This document shows, piece after piece, positions 38,440 to 48,151 of a stretch of DNA of 64,000 nucleotides. The stretch is taken from contig NZ_JABWRY020000001.1 of assembly GCF_014269205.2 (NCBI RefSeq), positions 124,001 through 188,000 of the forward strand, written 5' to 3'. The translations under genes were made by a program, and so were the position numbers. The notes under the pieces are model-generated. The model worked only from the letters and a program-made list of their open reading frames with translations. It searched no databases and was not told where the DNA came from. The stretch's first letter is position 1; every line of letters begins with the position of its first letter. The stretch is from Pseudomonas kermanshahensis. Lineage in GTDB: Bacteria; Pseudomonadota; Gammaproteobacteria; Pseudomonadales; Pseudomonadaceae.

Positions 38440-39408
38440 ATGGGTGAGTTCGAGCTGATCAGCCATTTCTTTGCCGCCGCGCCCTGTGCGCAAGGCGGTG
38501 AAGGCGTGGCCCTGGGCATCGGTGATGACTGCGCGCTGCTGGATGTGCCTGTTGGCGAGCAACTGGCGGTGTCCACCGACACCCTGGTGGCCGGCGTGCA
38601 TTTCCCCGCGGTCTGCGACCCTCTGCTGCTCGGCCAGCGCTCGCTGGCCGTGGCGGCCAGTGACCTGGCGGCGATGGGCGCTACCCCCATCGGCTTCACC
38701 CTTGCCCTGACCCTACCCGAGGTCAGCGCCGACTGGCTGCAAGCCTACGCTGACGGCCTCAACCGTATGGCCCGGCAGTGCCAGTTGAGCCTGATTGGCG
38801 GTGACACCACCCGTGGCCCCTTGAGCATCACCCTGACCGTGTTCGGCCGCGTGCCGGCCGCGCAGGCGTTGCGCCGTGGCGGTGCCCGCCCGGGTGACCT
38901 GCTGTGTGTGGGCGGTGAACTGGGCAACGCTGCGGGCGCCTTGCCGCTGGTCCTGGGCGAGCGCCAGGCCGATGCTGCCCTTGCCCAGCCGTTGCTCGAC
39001 CACTACTGGTCGCCCTCGCCGCAATTCACCTTGGGGCAACTGTTGCGCGGGCGTGCTACGGCCGCACTGGATATTTCCGACGGCCTGCTGGCCGACTGCG
39101 GGCATATCGCCAAGGCGTCCCGCGTGGCGCTCGAGGTGAACCTGGACCAGGTGCCGGTGTCATCCGCTTTGCAGGGCTTTCTCGGTCATGAGGCTGCCGT
39201 GCAGGCTGCCTTGACCGGGGGTGACGACTATGTGCTGGCGTTCACCTTGCCGCCGGCTCAGCTTTCATCCCTGCAGGCCCAAGGCCTGGCGACGTTCCAT
39301 GTCATCGGGCGAGTGCTTGAAGGCCAGGGCGTCAGCCTGCGGGACGGGCAGGGCCAGGACATCACCCCGCGGCAACGCGGCTATCAACATTTTAGGGAGA
39401 CACCGTGA
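38440..39408 (+). CDS. thiL: Thiamine-monophosphate kinase
   Basis: The 322-residue ATP enzyme makes thiamine diphosphate. GIGDDCALLDVP, STDTLVAGVHF and LIGGDTTRGPLSIT are the ThiL metal and nucleotide motifs, with ALDISDGLLADCGHI near residue 210. It overlaps pgpA by 4 bp. Confidence 0.96.
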   Translation: MGEFELISHFFAAAPCAQGGEGVALGIGDDCALLDVPVGEQLAVSTDTLVAGVHFPAVCDPLLLGQRSLAVAASDLAAMGATPIGFTLALTLPEVSADWLQAYADGLNRMARQCQLSLIGGDTTRGPLSITLTVFGRVPAAQALRRGGARPGDLLCVGGELGNAAGALPLVLGERQADAALAQPLLDHYWSPSPQFTLGQLLRGRATAALDISDGLLADCGHIAKASRVALEVNLDQVPVSSALQGFLGHEAAVQAALTGGDDYVLAFTLPPAQLSSLQAQGLATFHVIGRVLEGQGVSLRDGQGQDITPRQRGYQHFRETP

Positions 39409-39908
39409 CCGATCACCCCAATCAGGTGCCTGCGGAGTTCGTTCCGCCCTCGGTCTGGCGCAACCCCTGGCACTTCATCGCCTTCGGCTTCGGTTCCGGC
39501 ACTTTGCCCAAGGCGCCGGGCACCTGGGGTTCGCTGGTGGCCATCCCCTTCATTCCGCTGTGGCAGATGCTGCCGGATTGGGGCTACTGGTTGCTGCTGG
39601 GCATTACCATGCTGTTTGGCTTCTGGCTGTGCGGCAAGGTCGCCAATGACTTGCGCGTTCACGATCATGAAGGCATTGTTTGGGACGAGATGGTCGGCAT
39701 GTGGATCACCCTCTGGCTGGTGCCAGAAGGCTGGCAATGGTTGCTGGCAGGGTTCCTGATGTTCCGTTTCTTCGACATCCTCAAGCCGTGGCCGATTCGC
39801 TGGATCGACCGCCATGTGCATGGCGGGGTCGGGATCATGCTCGACGATATCCTGGCCGGCGTGTTCGCTTGGTTGGGCATGCAAGTTCTGGTGTGGGCGG
39901 TTGCCTGA
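39405..39908 (+). CDS. pgpA: Phosphatidylglycerophosphatase A
   Basis: The 167-residue membrane enzyme dephosphorylates PGP to phosphatidylglycerol. It starts at a GTG overlapping the thiL stop. GFGSGTLPKAPGTWGSL and DHEGIVWDEMVGMWI are family signatures; DDILAGVFAWL closes the domain. Three to four hydrophobic segments are visible. Confidence 0.95.
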   Translation: MTDHPNQVPAEFVPPSVWRNPWHFIAFGFGSGTLPKAPGTWGSLVAIPFIPLWQMLPDWGYWLLLGITMLFGFWLCGKVANDLRVHDHEGIVWDEMVGMWITLWLVPEGWQWLLAGFLMFRFFDILKPWPIRWIDRHVHGGVGIMLDDILAGVFAWLGMQVLVWAVA

Positions 39909-39924
39909 GGCAGGGAGCGCGTGA

Positions 39925-40668
39925 ATGGCCATAAGGACGGTGCTGTTGGCAATGCTGCTGGGTTGTGCTCCCTGGGTGGGGGCGGCCGAAAGTGTGCCGA
40001 AGCAGGTCCATCTGGTTAGCGAAGAGTGGCTCGACTACACCAACGCCAACGGTACCGGGGTTGCCTGGGATGTGCTGCGCAAGGTGTTCGAGCCGGCCGG
40101 GGTCAAGGTCGTTACGCAGAGCGCGCCCTACAGCCGTGCAGTGGGGCTGGTAAAGCGGGGCGAAGCTGATGCCTGGGTAGGCTCCTACAAGGGCGAGAGC
40201 AAGGATAATCTCTACCCGCGCTGGCACTTCGATATGGACCACATCTATGCCTTGGGGCTTGCCAGCAAGCCGGCGCCTACGCCGAGCACGGTTGGCCAGT
40301 ATCGCCTGGCTTGGGTGCGTGGCTACGACTACGCCAGCTACTTGCCCAATGCCCATGACTACCGCGAGATTCAACGCCGTGAAGGCATTTTGCCGATGCT
40401 CGAGCACGACCGTGTGGACTTCTACATCGATGCGCTGACCGAGGTCGACTACGTGCTTGGCCAGGCGTCGGAGCCTGCACGCTTTCGTAAAAGCCACGTC
40501 GCCGAACTGCCGTTGTACCTGGCGTTCGCCAATAACGGTGAGGCCAAGGCACTGCGGGAACTGTTCGACAAGCGTATGGCCGAGCTGGTGCGCAGCGGTG
40601 AATTGAAGCCAATTTTCGAACACTGGAAGCAACCGTATCCCTTCACTGCCGACAGCAAGCCGCTGTAG
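39925..40668 (+). CDS. Periplasmic amino-acid-type solute-binding protein
   Basis: The 247-residue protein has a signal peptide (TVLLAMLLGCAPWVGA) and the two-lobe SBP_bac_3 pattern: EEWLDYTNANGTGVAWDVLR by key residues NGTGVAWDVLRKVFE, then YSRAVGLVKRGEADAWVG. No ABC permease or ATPase is nearby, so it may act alone, for example as a sensor or housekeeping binder. Its last codon and TAG stop are inside a REP element, an unusual gene end. Confidence 0.85.
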   Translation: MAIRTVLLAMLLGCAPWVGAAESVPKQVHLVSEEWLDYTNANGTGVAWDVLRKVFEPAGVKVVTQSAPYSRAVGLVKRGEADAWVGSYKGESKDNLYPRWHFDMDHIYALGLASKPAPTPSTVGQYRLAWVRGYDYASYLPNAHDYREIQRREGILPMLEHDRVDFYIDALTEVDYVLGQASEPARFRKSHVAELPLYLAFANNGEAKALRELFDKRMAELVRSGELKPIFEHWKQPYPFTADSKPL

Positions 40669-40761
40669 GAGCAGCCTTGTGCTGCGAAGGGGCTGGTGAC
40701 AAGCGCAACGATCGGTGGTACTCCAGCGGGCCTCTTCGCAGCACAAGGCTGCTCCTACAGG
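40663..40761. repeat. REP pair (inverted), overlapping the end of the solute-binding gene
   Basis: Arms 40663-40690 and 40732-40761 share CTGTAGGAGCAGCCTTGTGC and its complement. The left arm supplies the TAG stop of the preceding gene. The rest of the gap to ribA (40762-40886) should hold the ribA promoter; I see no clear operator. Confidence 0.88.
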
Positions 40762-40886
40762 GGGGGGCGGAAAAATAAGCATCGAACTTTTCGATCTTAA
40801 ACCGCGGTATTCAGCCAGCGCACTGGCGCCGACCTGCTGATACAATCGCCCCACGAGAAATTTACTACTTATTTCAGGAGCACAAC

Positions 40887-41504
40887 GTGCCCGTCGTCTT
40901 TGTTGCCGCCTCTAAACTCCCGACCCCGTTCGCGACTTTCACCATGCACGGCTTCCTCGAAGAAGCCACCGGCCGTGAGCACGTGGTGCTCAGCCTGGGT
41001 GATATCGCTGACGGTGAACCGGTGTTGGGGCGCCTGCACTCCGAGTGCCTGACCGGCGATGCCCTGTTCAGCCAGCGCTGCGACTGCGGTTCGCAACTGG
41101 AAGCTGCCCTGCAGGCCATCGCACGTGAAGGCCGTGGTGTGCTGTTGTACCTGCGTCAGGAAGGCCGTGGCATCGGCCTGTTGAACAAGATCCGCGCCTA
41201 TGAGCTGCAGGACGGTGGTGCCGACACGGTCGAAGCCAACGAGCGCCTGGGCTTTGCTGCCGACCAGCGTGACTACGCCATCTGCCTGCCGATGCTCGAA
41301 CACTTGGGGGTGAAATCCCTGCGCCTGATGACCAACAACCCGCGCAAGGTCAAGGCACTGACCGACATGAACATCGTCGTCGCCGAACGCGTGCCGCTGC
41401 ACACCGGCCATAACCCGCACAACCGCTACTACCTGGCGACCAAAGCCGGCAAGCTCGGCCACATGCTGGGCAACGAACACCAGGGCGAGGTGCCTCAGGC
41501 GTGA
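40887..41504 (+). CDS. ribA: GTP cyclohydrolase II
   Basis: The 205-residue enzyme opens GTP at the first step of riboflavin synthesis. It starts at a GTG after AGGAGCACAAC. Zinc Cys54, Cys65 and Cys67 ([17 protein letters not shown]) and the [12 protein letters not shown] loop are intact. It supplies the activity missing from the degenerate RibBA upstream. It overlaps the next gene by 4 bp (GTGA). Confidence 0.97.
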   Translation: MPVVFVAASKLPTPFATFTMHGFLEEATGREHVVLSLGDIADGEPVLGRLHSECLTGDALFSQRCDCGSQLEAALQAIAREGRGVLLYLRQEGRGIGLLNKIRAYELQDGGADTVEANERLGFAADQRDYAICLPMLEHLGVKSLRLMTNNPRKVKALTDMNIVVAERVPLHTGHNPHNRYYLATKAGKLGHMLGNEHQGEVPQA

Positions 41505-41920
41505 CCCGCGCCGAGGTAAAGCGGCGCCTGGCACTGGCCTGGTGGCAATACCTGGCGATGGGCCTGGTGCCGCTGCCAGTGATGGCCTGGGCGTTTGGTG
41601 GCGGTGATGCGTTGATCCCGGTGCTGGCCATGCCACTGTTCATCGCGGGTGCGGCGACCATGTTCCTTAGCCTGCCGCGCTTCGGTGCCTACAAGCGTGC
41701 GCTGATCGCGACCTCCAAGGTGCTCGGCAGCACCGAAGAGCCGGCAGCCTGGATCACCCTGGCGCGGGTGCGGCGCATGGCCATGCTGTATGCCTGCTTC
41801 CCCGCCTGGGTTGCCGCGCTGTCGGTGCTGGTGGGGCTGGAGGCCGTACCGCAAATCCTTTTGGTGCTGTCCACCGTGGTGGTGCTCTACCTGTACCGCA
41901 TCCCACGTCAGCTGGGCTGA
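41501..41920 (+). CDS. Small integral membrane protein, unknown function
   Basis: The 139-residue protein has four hydrophobic segments (about residues 18-40, 40-60, 90-112 and 114-132) and a basic loop. It starts at a GTG overlapping the ribA stop and ends one base into btuF, so it is translationally coupled to both. No family recognised; co-expression with B12 uptake and riboflavin genes is the only hint. Confidence 0.7.
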   Translation: MTRAEVKRRLALAWWQYLAMGLVPLPVMAWAFGGGDALIPVLAMPLFIAGAATMFLSLPRFGAYKRALIATSKVLGSTEEPAAWITLARVRRMAMLYACFPAWVAALSVLVGLEAVPQILLVLSTVVVLYLYRIPRQLG

Positions 41921-42732
41921 TGCGCAGCCTTCTCTGGCTACTGGCGCTGTGCGCCTGCAGCGCCAGCGGCGGCGAGCCGCTACGGGTGGTCAGCCTGGCA
42001 CCTTCGATGACCGAAATCATGCTTGAGCTGCACGCCGATGATCTGTTGGTCGGCGTGCTCGACGGTGGTGATCGCCCGCCAGCATTGCGTGAGGTGCCTT
42101 CGGTCGGCCGCCAAGGCCAACTGAACATGGAGCGTCTGCTCAGCTTGCAGCCTGACTTGTTGCTGCTCTGGCCCGGCAGTGTGGCGCCAGCACAGCGTGA
42201 TCAGCTCAAGCGCCTGGGCATCGCCACCTTCAGCGCCGAACCCCACGGTATCGACCAGTTGATCGATCAAATCGAGGCCATCGCCCAGCGCGTCGGCCGC
42301 GAAGAGCAGGGCCAGCAATACGCCCAGGCCCTGCGTGACAGGCTGCGGCACCTGCGCCAACAGTATCGCCGTGAGCAGCCGCTGCGCGTGTTCTACCAAG
42401 TCTGGGATCAGCCCTTGTACACCTTGGGTGGCAGGCAGGTGGTCAGCGACGCGCTGGCGGTGTGCGGCGCGCGTAATGTGTTCGCCGACCTCAACCAGCC
42501 AGCCCCTCAGGTGAGCGTGGAGTCTGTACTGCTGCAAGACCCGCAGGTGATTCTGGCGGGTGATCAGGCGCAGTTGGACAGCTGGAGGGCTTGGCCGCGC
42601 CTGCGCGCGGTGGCCGATGAGCGCTTGCTGGTCGTGCCCGACAAAGGGCTCGAACGGCCCAGTGGGCAGATGATCGAGGCCACCGCCCGCTTGTGCGCGT
42701 TGCTCGAAGCTAAAGCGCCGGCGTCCAGGTGA
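41920..42732 (+). CDS. btuF: Cobalamin-type periplasmic binding protein (BtuF-like)
   Basis: The 270-residue class III binding protein has a signal peptide (RSLLWLLALCACSASG) and LRVVSLAPSMTEIMLELHADDLLVG by key residues RVVSLAPSMTEIMLEL, which is the BtuF/FhuD opening. Two lobes joined by a long helix (about 115-140) are expected. It ends 23 bp inside the convergent btuB gene. Vicinity of btuB and eutBC supports cobalamin over ferric siderophore, but ligand is not proven. BtuC and BtuD are not in this window. Confidence 0.82.
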   Translation: MRSLLWLLALCACSASGGEPLRVVSLAPSMTEIMLELHADDLLVGVLDGGDRPPALREVPSVGRQGQLNMERLLSLQPDLLLLWPGSVAPAQRDQLKRLGIATFSAEPHGIDQLIDQIEAIAQRVGREEQGQQYAQALRDRLRHLRQQYRREQPLRVFYQVWDQPLYTLGGRQVVSDALAVCGARNVFADLNQPAPQVSVESVLLQDPQVILAGDQAQLDSWRAWPRLRAVADERLLVVPDKGLERPSGQMIEATARLCALLEAKAPASR

Positions 42733-44584
42733 CGCTGAACAGCACGGTGCGGCCTTCTTCGCGGTAGCTGTGGCTGGCGCCTTCATAGCTGTACAGTGCG
42801 CGGCTGTGGTTGTGGTCCAGCAGGTTGTCCAGCTTCGCTTCCAGTTTCAGTTCATCTGTTGCCGCCCAGCTACCGCGCAGGCCGAGCAGGCCAAAGCCGG
42901 CGAGCCGGTTGCGGTTGGCTTCGTCATCGTAGCTGGCGCTGACGGCTTGCCAGCTTCCGCCCACGCTGAACCGCCCAAATGCGCGGTCCAGGTCAAGGCT
43001 AACGGTACGGCGAGCGCGGCGGGCGAGGGTATGGCCACTGTCGCGGTCGCGCGGGTCGATCAGCGCCAGGCCGAGCTGGCTGCGCCATGCGCCCCATTGC
43101 TGGTCGAGGGACAGCTCTACGCCGTTGATGCGCGCCGAGGCGACGTTGCGCGGGATCGCGTCCTGGCCAAAGATGATCGCGTCGCGCAGGTCGGTGCGGT
43201 ACAGCGACGTCTCCAGGCGGCTGTCCGAGGTGAGCTGGCTGCGCCATTGCAGTTCGTAGCTTTTGGAGTGCTCTGGGCTCAGGTCTGGGTTGCTGAATTC
43301 TGGGTAATACAGGTCGTTGAACGTCGGGGCTCTGAAGCCTTCGCTGTAGGACAGCAGCACATCGTTGGACGCGTTCACGGGTACGGTAAGGCTACCGCTC
43401 CAGGTGGTCTGGCCACCGAACTGCTGGTTCTGGTCGCGGCGCACGCCCAGCTCGGTGGAAAACCGCTCTCCCCGGTACCGATGTTGAACGAAGGCCGCCC
43501 GGTTCCAGCGGCTGTCCTCGATGAAGTCAGTGCTGCCGTGCACGCGGTCTTCGTACCAGTCCCCGCCGATCAGCAGCGTGTGCTGGTCGTTCAAGGCCAG
43601 GTCGTTTTGCCAGGTGAGTTGATCACGGTAGGTGTTGAACACGAAGCGCTCATCGCTGAGCTTGTCGCGCTTGTCGTCACGGTTTTCGCTGTGGGCAAGT
43701 TCCAGGCGCGAATGCCAGCTGTCGTTGAGCTGGGCATCGAAGTAGGTGCCCAGGCTGCTGACGCTGAAATCGGTATAGGGCTTTTGCCCGAAGCTTTCGA
43801 AGGTGACCGGGTTGAAGCCACCGAACGGGTTGTCGTATTCACTGCGCCCATGGCTGTCGAGCAGGTTGAGGCCGGCCTCGAAGCGTTCGCCGAAGGTGTG
43901 GCTGAGGCTCAGGTTGAATGACCTGTTGCGGTACGCATCGTGATCCCCATCGCTGGCAAAGGACGGGCCGGTGGCGTCGATGCCGGCAGTTTCGTCCAGG
44001 CTGGCGCCCAGGTTGAAGCGGGTGGCGCCGTTGCCGCCGGCCAGGCCCAGGCTGCGTTGGAAGGTCTGGTTGCTGCCGGCGGCCAGGCGCAGGCGCGGTT
44101 GCAGGCCAGGGCCGCTGCTGCGCCGGGTGAAGATCTGAATCACGCCGCCAATGGCATCGCTGCCGTAGATCGCCGAGCGGGAGCCGCGCAGTACTTCGAC
44201 ACGCTCGATCTGGTCGACGTCGAGAAATTGCAGGCCGCTGTCGCCGGAGGTGGCGTTGGCGATGCGCACGCCATCGACCAGTACCAGGCTTTGCGCTGCC
44301 TTGGTGCCGCGGATGAAGATACCGGGCAGGCTGCCGCGACCACCCGTGGGAGCGACTTGCACGCCGGGGACGCGGGCCAGCAGGTCGGTGACGCTGGTGG
44401 GTTGCAGGCGGTCGATGTCGGTGCGGGTGAAGACGGTGTTGGCGGCGCTGGTGGCGGTGCGCGACTCGACTTGGCGGTTGGCGCTGATCAGCACATCGGG
44501 GAGTTTCAGGGCGTCGTCGCGTTCAGCGGCAAGAAGCGGCAGCGGTAGGCACAGGAGGGTGGCGGTGAAGCTCGGGATTTTCAT
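42710..44584 (-). CDS. btuB: TonB-dependent cobalamin receptor
   Basis: The 624-residue outer-membrane receptor has a signal peptide (MKIPSFTATLLCLPLPLLAA), a plug domain (LPDVLISANRQVE to about residue 150, with SLVLVDGVRI and IERVEVLRGSRSAIYGSDA by key residues ERVEVLRGSRSAIYG) and a barrel ending in a terminal aromatic/Leu (FSVTWTPAL). It resembles BtuB rather than siderophore receptors in size and plug. The start at MKIPSF is chosen by the signal peptide. No cobalamin riboswitch is seen in the 122 bp before it. Confidence 0.87.
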   Translation of the reverse strand: MKIPSFTATLLCLPLPLLAAERDDALKLPDVLISANRQVESRTATSAANTVFTRTDIDRLQPTSVTDLLARVPGVQVAPTGGRGSLPGIFIRGTKAAQSLVLVDGVRIANATSGDSGLQFLDVDQIERVEVLRGSRSAIYGSDAIGGVIQIFTRRSSGPGLQPRLRLAAGSNQTFQRSLGLAGGNGATRFNLGASLDETAGIDATGPSFASDGDHDAYRNRSFNLSLSHTFGERFEAGLNLLDSHGRSEYDNPFGGFNPVTFESFGQKPYTDFSVSSLGTYFDAQLNDSWHSRLELAHSENRDDKRDKLSDERFVFNTYRDQLTWQNDLALNDQHTLLIGGDWYEDRVHGSTDFIEDSRWNRAAFVQHRYRGERFSTELGVRRDQNQQFGGQTTWSGSLTVPVNASNDVLLSYSEGFRAPTFNDLYYPEFSNPDLSPEHSKSYELQWRSQLTSDSRLETSLYRTDLRDAIIFGQDAIPRNVASARINGVELSLDQQWGAWRSQLGLALIDPRDRDSGHTLARRARRTVSLDLDRAFGRFSVGGSWQAVSASYDDEANRNRLAGFGLLGLRGSWAATDELKLEAKLDNLLDHNHSRALYSYEGASHSYREEGRTVLFSVTWTPAL

Positions 44585-44616
44585 GGGCATTACCATGTTG
44601 CGAGGGCTGCGCCCTC

Positions 44617-44700
44617 GATCGCGACGCAAGGCCGCTCCTACAGGGCCAGCGCAATCCTGTAGGAGCGGCCTTGTGTCGCGAAAGGGCCGCAAAGCGGCCC
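44617..44700. repeat. REP pair plus terminator hairpin between dxs and btuB
   Basis: Arms around 44625-44643 and 44656-44674 pair through GGCCGCTCCTACAGG and CCTGTAGGAGCGGCC. Next to them GGGCCGC-AAA-GCGGCCC (44684-44700) forms a 7-bp hairpin, which on the minus strand follows dxs and ends in CTTTC; it probably terminates dxs. Confidence 0.8.
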
Positions 44701-44706
44701 CAAAGG

Positions 44707-46602
44707 TTACAAGCCGAGCTTGGCCATACGCGCTGTAACCGAAGCCTCGATGCCAGCAGCATCCAGCCCGCACTCAGCCAGCATCTGCGCAGGCTTGGCA
44801 TGCTCGACATAAATGTCCGGCAAGCCCAAGTGCAGCAGTGGCTTGACCAGGGCCTGGCTAGCCAGGAACTCACCCACAGCAGCCCCTGCGCCGCCCATGA
44901 TGGCGTTTTCTTCGATAGTCACCAGCAGCTCATGGCTGCCCGCCAATTCGAGTACCAGTGCCTCGTCCAGTGGCTTGACGAAGCGCATGTCGACCACCGT
45001 GGCGTTGATCTGCTCGGCAACTTGCAAGGCTTCGGTCAGTTGCACACCAAATACCAGCAGGGCGACTTTTTCACCTTGGCGCCGGATAACGCCCTTGCCG
45101 ATTTCCAGGGGCGTAAGGTCACCACTGATCGGTGCGTTGGGGCCGGTGCCGCGCGGGTAGCGCACTGCCGCCGGGCCGTTGTACAGGTGGCCGGTGGTGA
45201 GCATCTTGCGCAGTTCGTTCTCGTCGCTCGGGGTCATCACCAGCATGCCGGGGATGCAGCGCAGGTACGACAAGTCGTAGCTGCCGGCGTGGGTCGGGCC
45301 GTCTTCACCCACCAGGCCGGCGCGGTCGATGGCGAACAGCACATCGAGGTTCTGTACCGCTACGTCGTGGATCAGCTGGTCATAGGCGCGCTGCAGGAAC
45401 GTCGAATAGATCGCCACCACCGGCTTGCTGCCTTCGCAGGCCATGCCCGCGGCCAGGGTGACCGCGTGCTGCTCTGCAATCGCCACGTCGAAGTAGCGCT
45501 CCGGGTAGCGTTCGCTGAACTCGACCAGGTCGGAGCCTTCCTTCATCGCCGGGGTAATGCCAACCAGGCGATTGTCGCTGGCGGCCATGTCGCACAGCCA
45601 CTGGCCGAACACGGCGGAGTACTTGGGCCCGCTGGGTTTTTTCGGCGCGGCGGGCTTGTCGGCGGGCTCGAGCTTGGTGATGGCGTGGTAGCCGATCGGG
45701 TCGACCTCGGCCGGGGCGAAGCCTTTGCCCTTCTTGGTCACCACGTGCAGGAACTGCGGGCCCTTGAGGTCACGCATGTTGCGCAGGGTGGCGATCATGG
45801 TCGGCAGGTCGTGGCCGTCGATCGGGCCGATGTAGTTCCAGCCCAGCTCTTCGAACAGGGTGCCGGGGACCAGCATGCCTTTGGCATATTCCTCGGTGCG
45901 ACGGGCGATTTCCCACGCGCCTGGCAGGCGCGAAAGCACCTTCTTGCTGCCCTCGCGCATGCTCGCGTAGGTGCGGCTGGAGAGAATCTTGGCCAGGTAA
46001 TTGGACAGGCCGCCGACATTGCGCGAAATCGACATGTCGTTGTCGTTGAGGATCACCAACATGTCGGCGTTGACTTCCTGGGCGTGGTTCAACGCCTCGA
46101 AGGCCATACCGGCGGTCAGGGCACCGTCGCCGATCACCGCGATCGACTTGCGTGCGCTGTTCTGCAGGCGGGCGGCGATGGCCATGCCCAGCGCTGCACT
46201 GATCGAGGTGCTGGAGTGGCCGACGCCAAAGGTGTCGTACTCGCTCTCGCTACGGCGCGGGAAGGCGGCGATGCCGTCCTTCTGGCGCAGGCTGAGCATG
46301 CGCTGGCGGCGGCCGGTGAGGATCTTGTGCGGGTAGGCCTGGTGGCCGACGTCCCACACCAGCCGGTCGTCCGGGGTGTCGAAGACGTAGTGCAGGGCGA
46401 TCGTCAGCTCGATCACGCCCAGGCCGGCGCCAAAATGCCCACCGGTCTGTCCCACGGTGTAGAGCAGTTCCTGGCGCAACTCGTCGGCCAGGGTCTCCAG
46501 GTCGGCTTCGGCCAGCCGGCGCAGGCCGGCAGGCGTGTCAGCGCGGTCGAGCAACGGCGTGACCGGGCGTTCGCGGGGGATCTCTTGAAACGTCGTGGGC
46601 AT
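44707..46602 (-). CDS. dxs: 1-deoxy-D-xylulose-5-phosphate synthase
   Basis: The 631-residue thiamine diphosphate enzyme commits pyruvate and glyceraldehyde 3-phosphate to the MEP isoprenoid route. The ThDP motif [18 protein letters not shown] (residues about 155-172) with NDNDMSIS, and [12 protein letters not shown] in the second half, are all present. The start [13 protein letters not shown] is chosen by family alignment. It is downstream of ispA and xseB on the same strand, the usual xseB-ispA-dxs operon. Confidence 0.97.
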   Translation of the reverse strand: MPTTFQEIPRERPVTPLLDRADTPAGLRRLAEADLETLADELRQELLYTVGQTGGHFGAGLGVIELTIALHYVFDTPDDRLVWDVGHQAYPHKILTGRRQRMLSLRQKDGIAAFPRRSESEYDTFGVGHSSTSISAALGMAIAARLQNSARKSIAVIGDGALTAGMAFEALNHAQEVNADMLVILNDNDMSISRNVGGLSNYLAKILSSRTYASMREGSKKVLSRLPGAWEIARRTEEYAKGMLVPGTLFEELGWNYIGPIDGHDLPTMIATLRNMRDLKGPQFLHVVTKKGKGFAPAEVDPIGYHAITKLEPADKPAAPKKPSGPKYSAVFGQWLCDMAASDNRLVGITPAMKEGSDLVEFSERYPERYFDVAIAEQHAVTLAAGMACEGSKPVVAIYSTFLQRAYDQLIHDVAVQNLDVLFAIDRAGLVGEDGPTHAGSYDLSYLRCIPGMLVMTPSDENELRKMLTTGHLYNGPAAVRYPRGTGPNAPISGDLTPLEIGKGVIRRQGEKVALLVFGVQLTEALQVAEQINATVVDMRFVKPLDEALVLELAGSHELLVTIEENAIMGGAGAAVGEFLASQALVKPLLHLGLPDIYVEHAKPAQMLAECGLDAAGIEASVTARMAKLGL

Positions 46603-46679
46603 CAGGCGAGTCGTTATAGGTGTGAAGACGCGGCAGTTTACCCCATTGTGGGAAAAGTGCCCATTGAGAGGGGGTAGCA

Positions 46680-46779
46680 CGGGGCTGCTTTGCAGCCCAT
46701 CGCCGGCAAGCCAGCTCCCACACGTTCACCGTTTTGCTGTGGGAGCCGGCTTGCCGGCGATGGGCCGCCTGGCGGCCCC
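46680..46779. repeat. REP-like inverted pair of a second subfamily
   Basis: Arms 46680-46722 and 46738-46779 pair through CCATCGCCGGCAAGCCAGCTCCCACA and its complement; the core here is GCCGGCAAGCC rather than GCGGGGCAAGCCC. It lies within the ispA-dxs operon, where it may reduce dxs expression relative to ispA. Confidence 0.85.
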
Positions 46780-46785
46780 GTTGAA

Positions 46786-47673
46786 TCAGTTGCGGCGTTC
46801 GACGATGTAGCGCGCCAGCGCCCGCAGCGGCTCGGCAGTTTCACCAAACCCTTGCAATGCGGCCAGCGCCTGGTCGCGCAGTTCGATTGCATAGGCCTTG
46901 GCGGCCTCCAGGCCAAGCAGGGCCGGGTAGGTCGGTTTGTCTCGGGCGATGTCGGCACCCTGGCGTTTGCCAAGGGTGGCGGTGTCACTTTCTACGTCGA
47001 GGATGTCGTCCTGCACCTGAAACGCCAGGCCAATGGCCTGAGCGTAGGTCTGCAAGGCATCCAGTTGCGCCGGCTCGGCGCGGGCGCTGGCCAGGGCGCC
47101 CAGGCGCACGCTGGCTTCGATCAGCGCGCCGGTCTTGTGCCGGTGCATGAATTCCAGCGCCTGCTGGTCCAGCTTGATGCCCACCGAGCCCAGGTCGATG
47201 GCCTGGCCACCCACCATGCCCGCCGGGCCGGCAGCCTTGGCCAGGGCCTGGACCATGGCCAGGCGAAGGGCGTCGGACTGTGGGCTCAGGCGTGGGTCGA
47301 GCAGGGCGCTGAAGGCCAGGCTCTGCAGGCCGTCACCGGCGAGGATGGCGCAGGCTTCGTCGAAGGCTTTGTGGGTGGTCGGTTGGCCGCGACGCAGGTC
47401 GTCGTCGTCCATCGCCGGCAGGTCGTCATGCACCAGCGAATACGCGTGGATCAGTTCGACCGCGCACGCTGCACCGTTGGCCTGTTCGGCTGGTGCACCC
47501 AGGGCTTCGCAGGCCGCGTAGGCGAGCAGCGGGCGTACACGCTTGCCGCCGTTCATTACGCTGTAGCGCATGGCGGCGTAGAGGCGCTCGAGTTCTTTGG
47601 TAGGCGCTTGAAACAGCGGTTCTAGGGCGGCGTCGACGCGGGCCTGGCAGTTGGCCTGGTAGGTGCTGATCAT
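46786..47673 (-). CDS. ispA: Farnesyl diphosphate synthase (geranyltranstransferase)
   Basis: The 295-residue prenyltransferase has the first Asp-rich motif [13 protein letters not shown] (about residues 85-97) and the second DDILDVESD (about 225). It chains IPP onto DMAPP and GPP to give FPP for quinones and cell-wall carriers. It overlaps xseB by 4 bp. Confidence 0.96.
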   Translation of the reverse strand: MISTYQANCQARVDAALEPLFQAPTKELERLYAAMRYSVMNGGKRVRPLLAYAACEALGAPAEQANGAACAVELIHAYSLVHDDLPAMDDDDLRRGQPTTHKAFDEACAILAGDGLQSLAFSALLDPRLSPQSDALRLAMVQALAKAAGPAGMVGGQAIDLGSVGIKLDQQALEFMHRHKTGALIEASVRLGALASARAEPAQLDALQTYAQAIGLAFQVQDDILDVESDTATLGKRQGADIARDKPTYPALLGLEAAKAYAIELRDQALAALQGFGETAEPLRALARYIVERRN

Positions 47674-47912
47674 GCTTCTGGCTCCGCGTCGAAGGGCTGG
47701 GCTGCCAGCTCACCGTCGCGTTCCAGAAGGATTTGCACTTTCTGCTCAGCCTGGGCCAGTGCGCCCTGGCAATCGCGGGTCAGGGCGATGCCTTGCTCGA
47801 AGGCGGCCAGCGAATCTTCCAGCGACAACTCGCCGTTCTCCAGGCGCTCGACCAGGGCTTGCAGGTCTGCGAGGGATTGCTCGAAATCGAGGGAGGCTTT
47901 TTTGCGGGCCAT
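47670..47912 (-). CDS. xseB: Exodeoxyribonuclease VII small subunit
   Basis: The 80-residue helical protein has [35 protein letters not shown] by key residues [19 protein letters not shown], the XseB signature. It forms the multi-copy helical subunit of exonuclease VII; xseA lies elsewhere. It is the first gene of the xseB-ispA-dxs operon. Confidence 0.95.
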   Translation of the reverse strand: MARKKASLDFEQSLADLQALVERLENGELSLEDSLAAFEQGIALTRDCQGALAQAEQKVQILLERDGELAAQPFDAEPEA

Positions 47913-47998
47913 GGCGACTGTCTCGGTGGCGTTCTGAACGGCGCGACACTAGCAGAGCGGGGCAGGGGGAGCAAACTTGTGTGGGGGAGTGCATCGGG

Positions 47999-48064
47999 TT
48001 CGGGCCAATCACGCCTGTGATAAAGGTGGTCACTCGCGTTTGCCGCAGGAATGATTGGCCCGAA
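47999..48064. repeat. 13-bp perfect inverted repeat upstream of the IS element
   Basis: TTCGGGCCAATCA (47999-48011) and TGATTGGCCCGAA (48052-48064) are perfect reverse complements separated by 40 bp. The right-hand sequence also occurs in the long repeat near 9361. It is an older palindrome and not part of the IS. Confidence 0.75.
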
Positions 48065-48151
48065 AAAATGTAATCGATGGACTCGCCCCCGCCGAGGCAT
48101 CACAGTGCCACGGTGGCGTTCAAAGAAGCCAACGGCAGCGAGGGCGAGACC

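Noticed and set aside
44585..44706. A cobalamin riboswitch before btuB
   Set aside because: The 122 bp are occupied by a REP pair and terminator, and no B12-box was recognised.
44671..46677. A 668-codon plus-strand frame across dxs
   Set aside because: It overlaps the whole of dxs in antisense, has low-complexity composition, and matches no family pattern.
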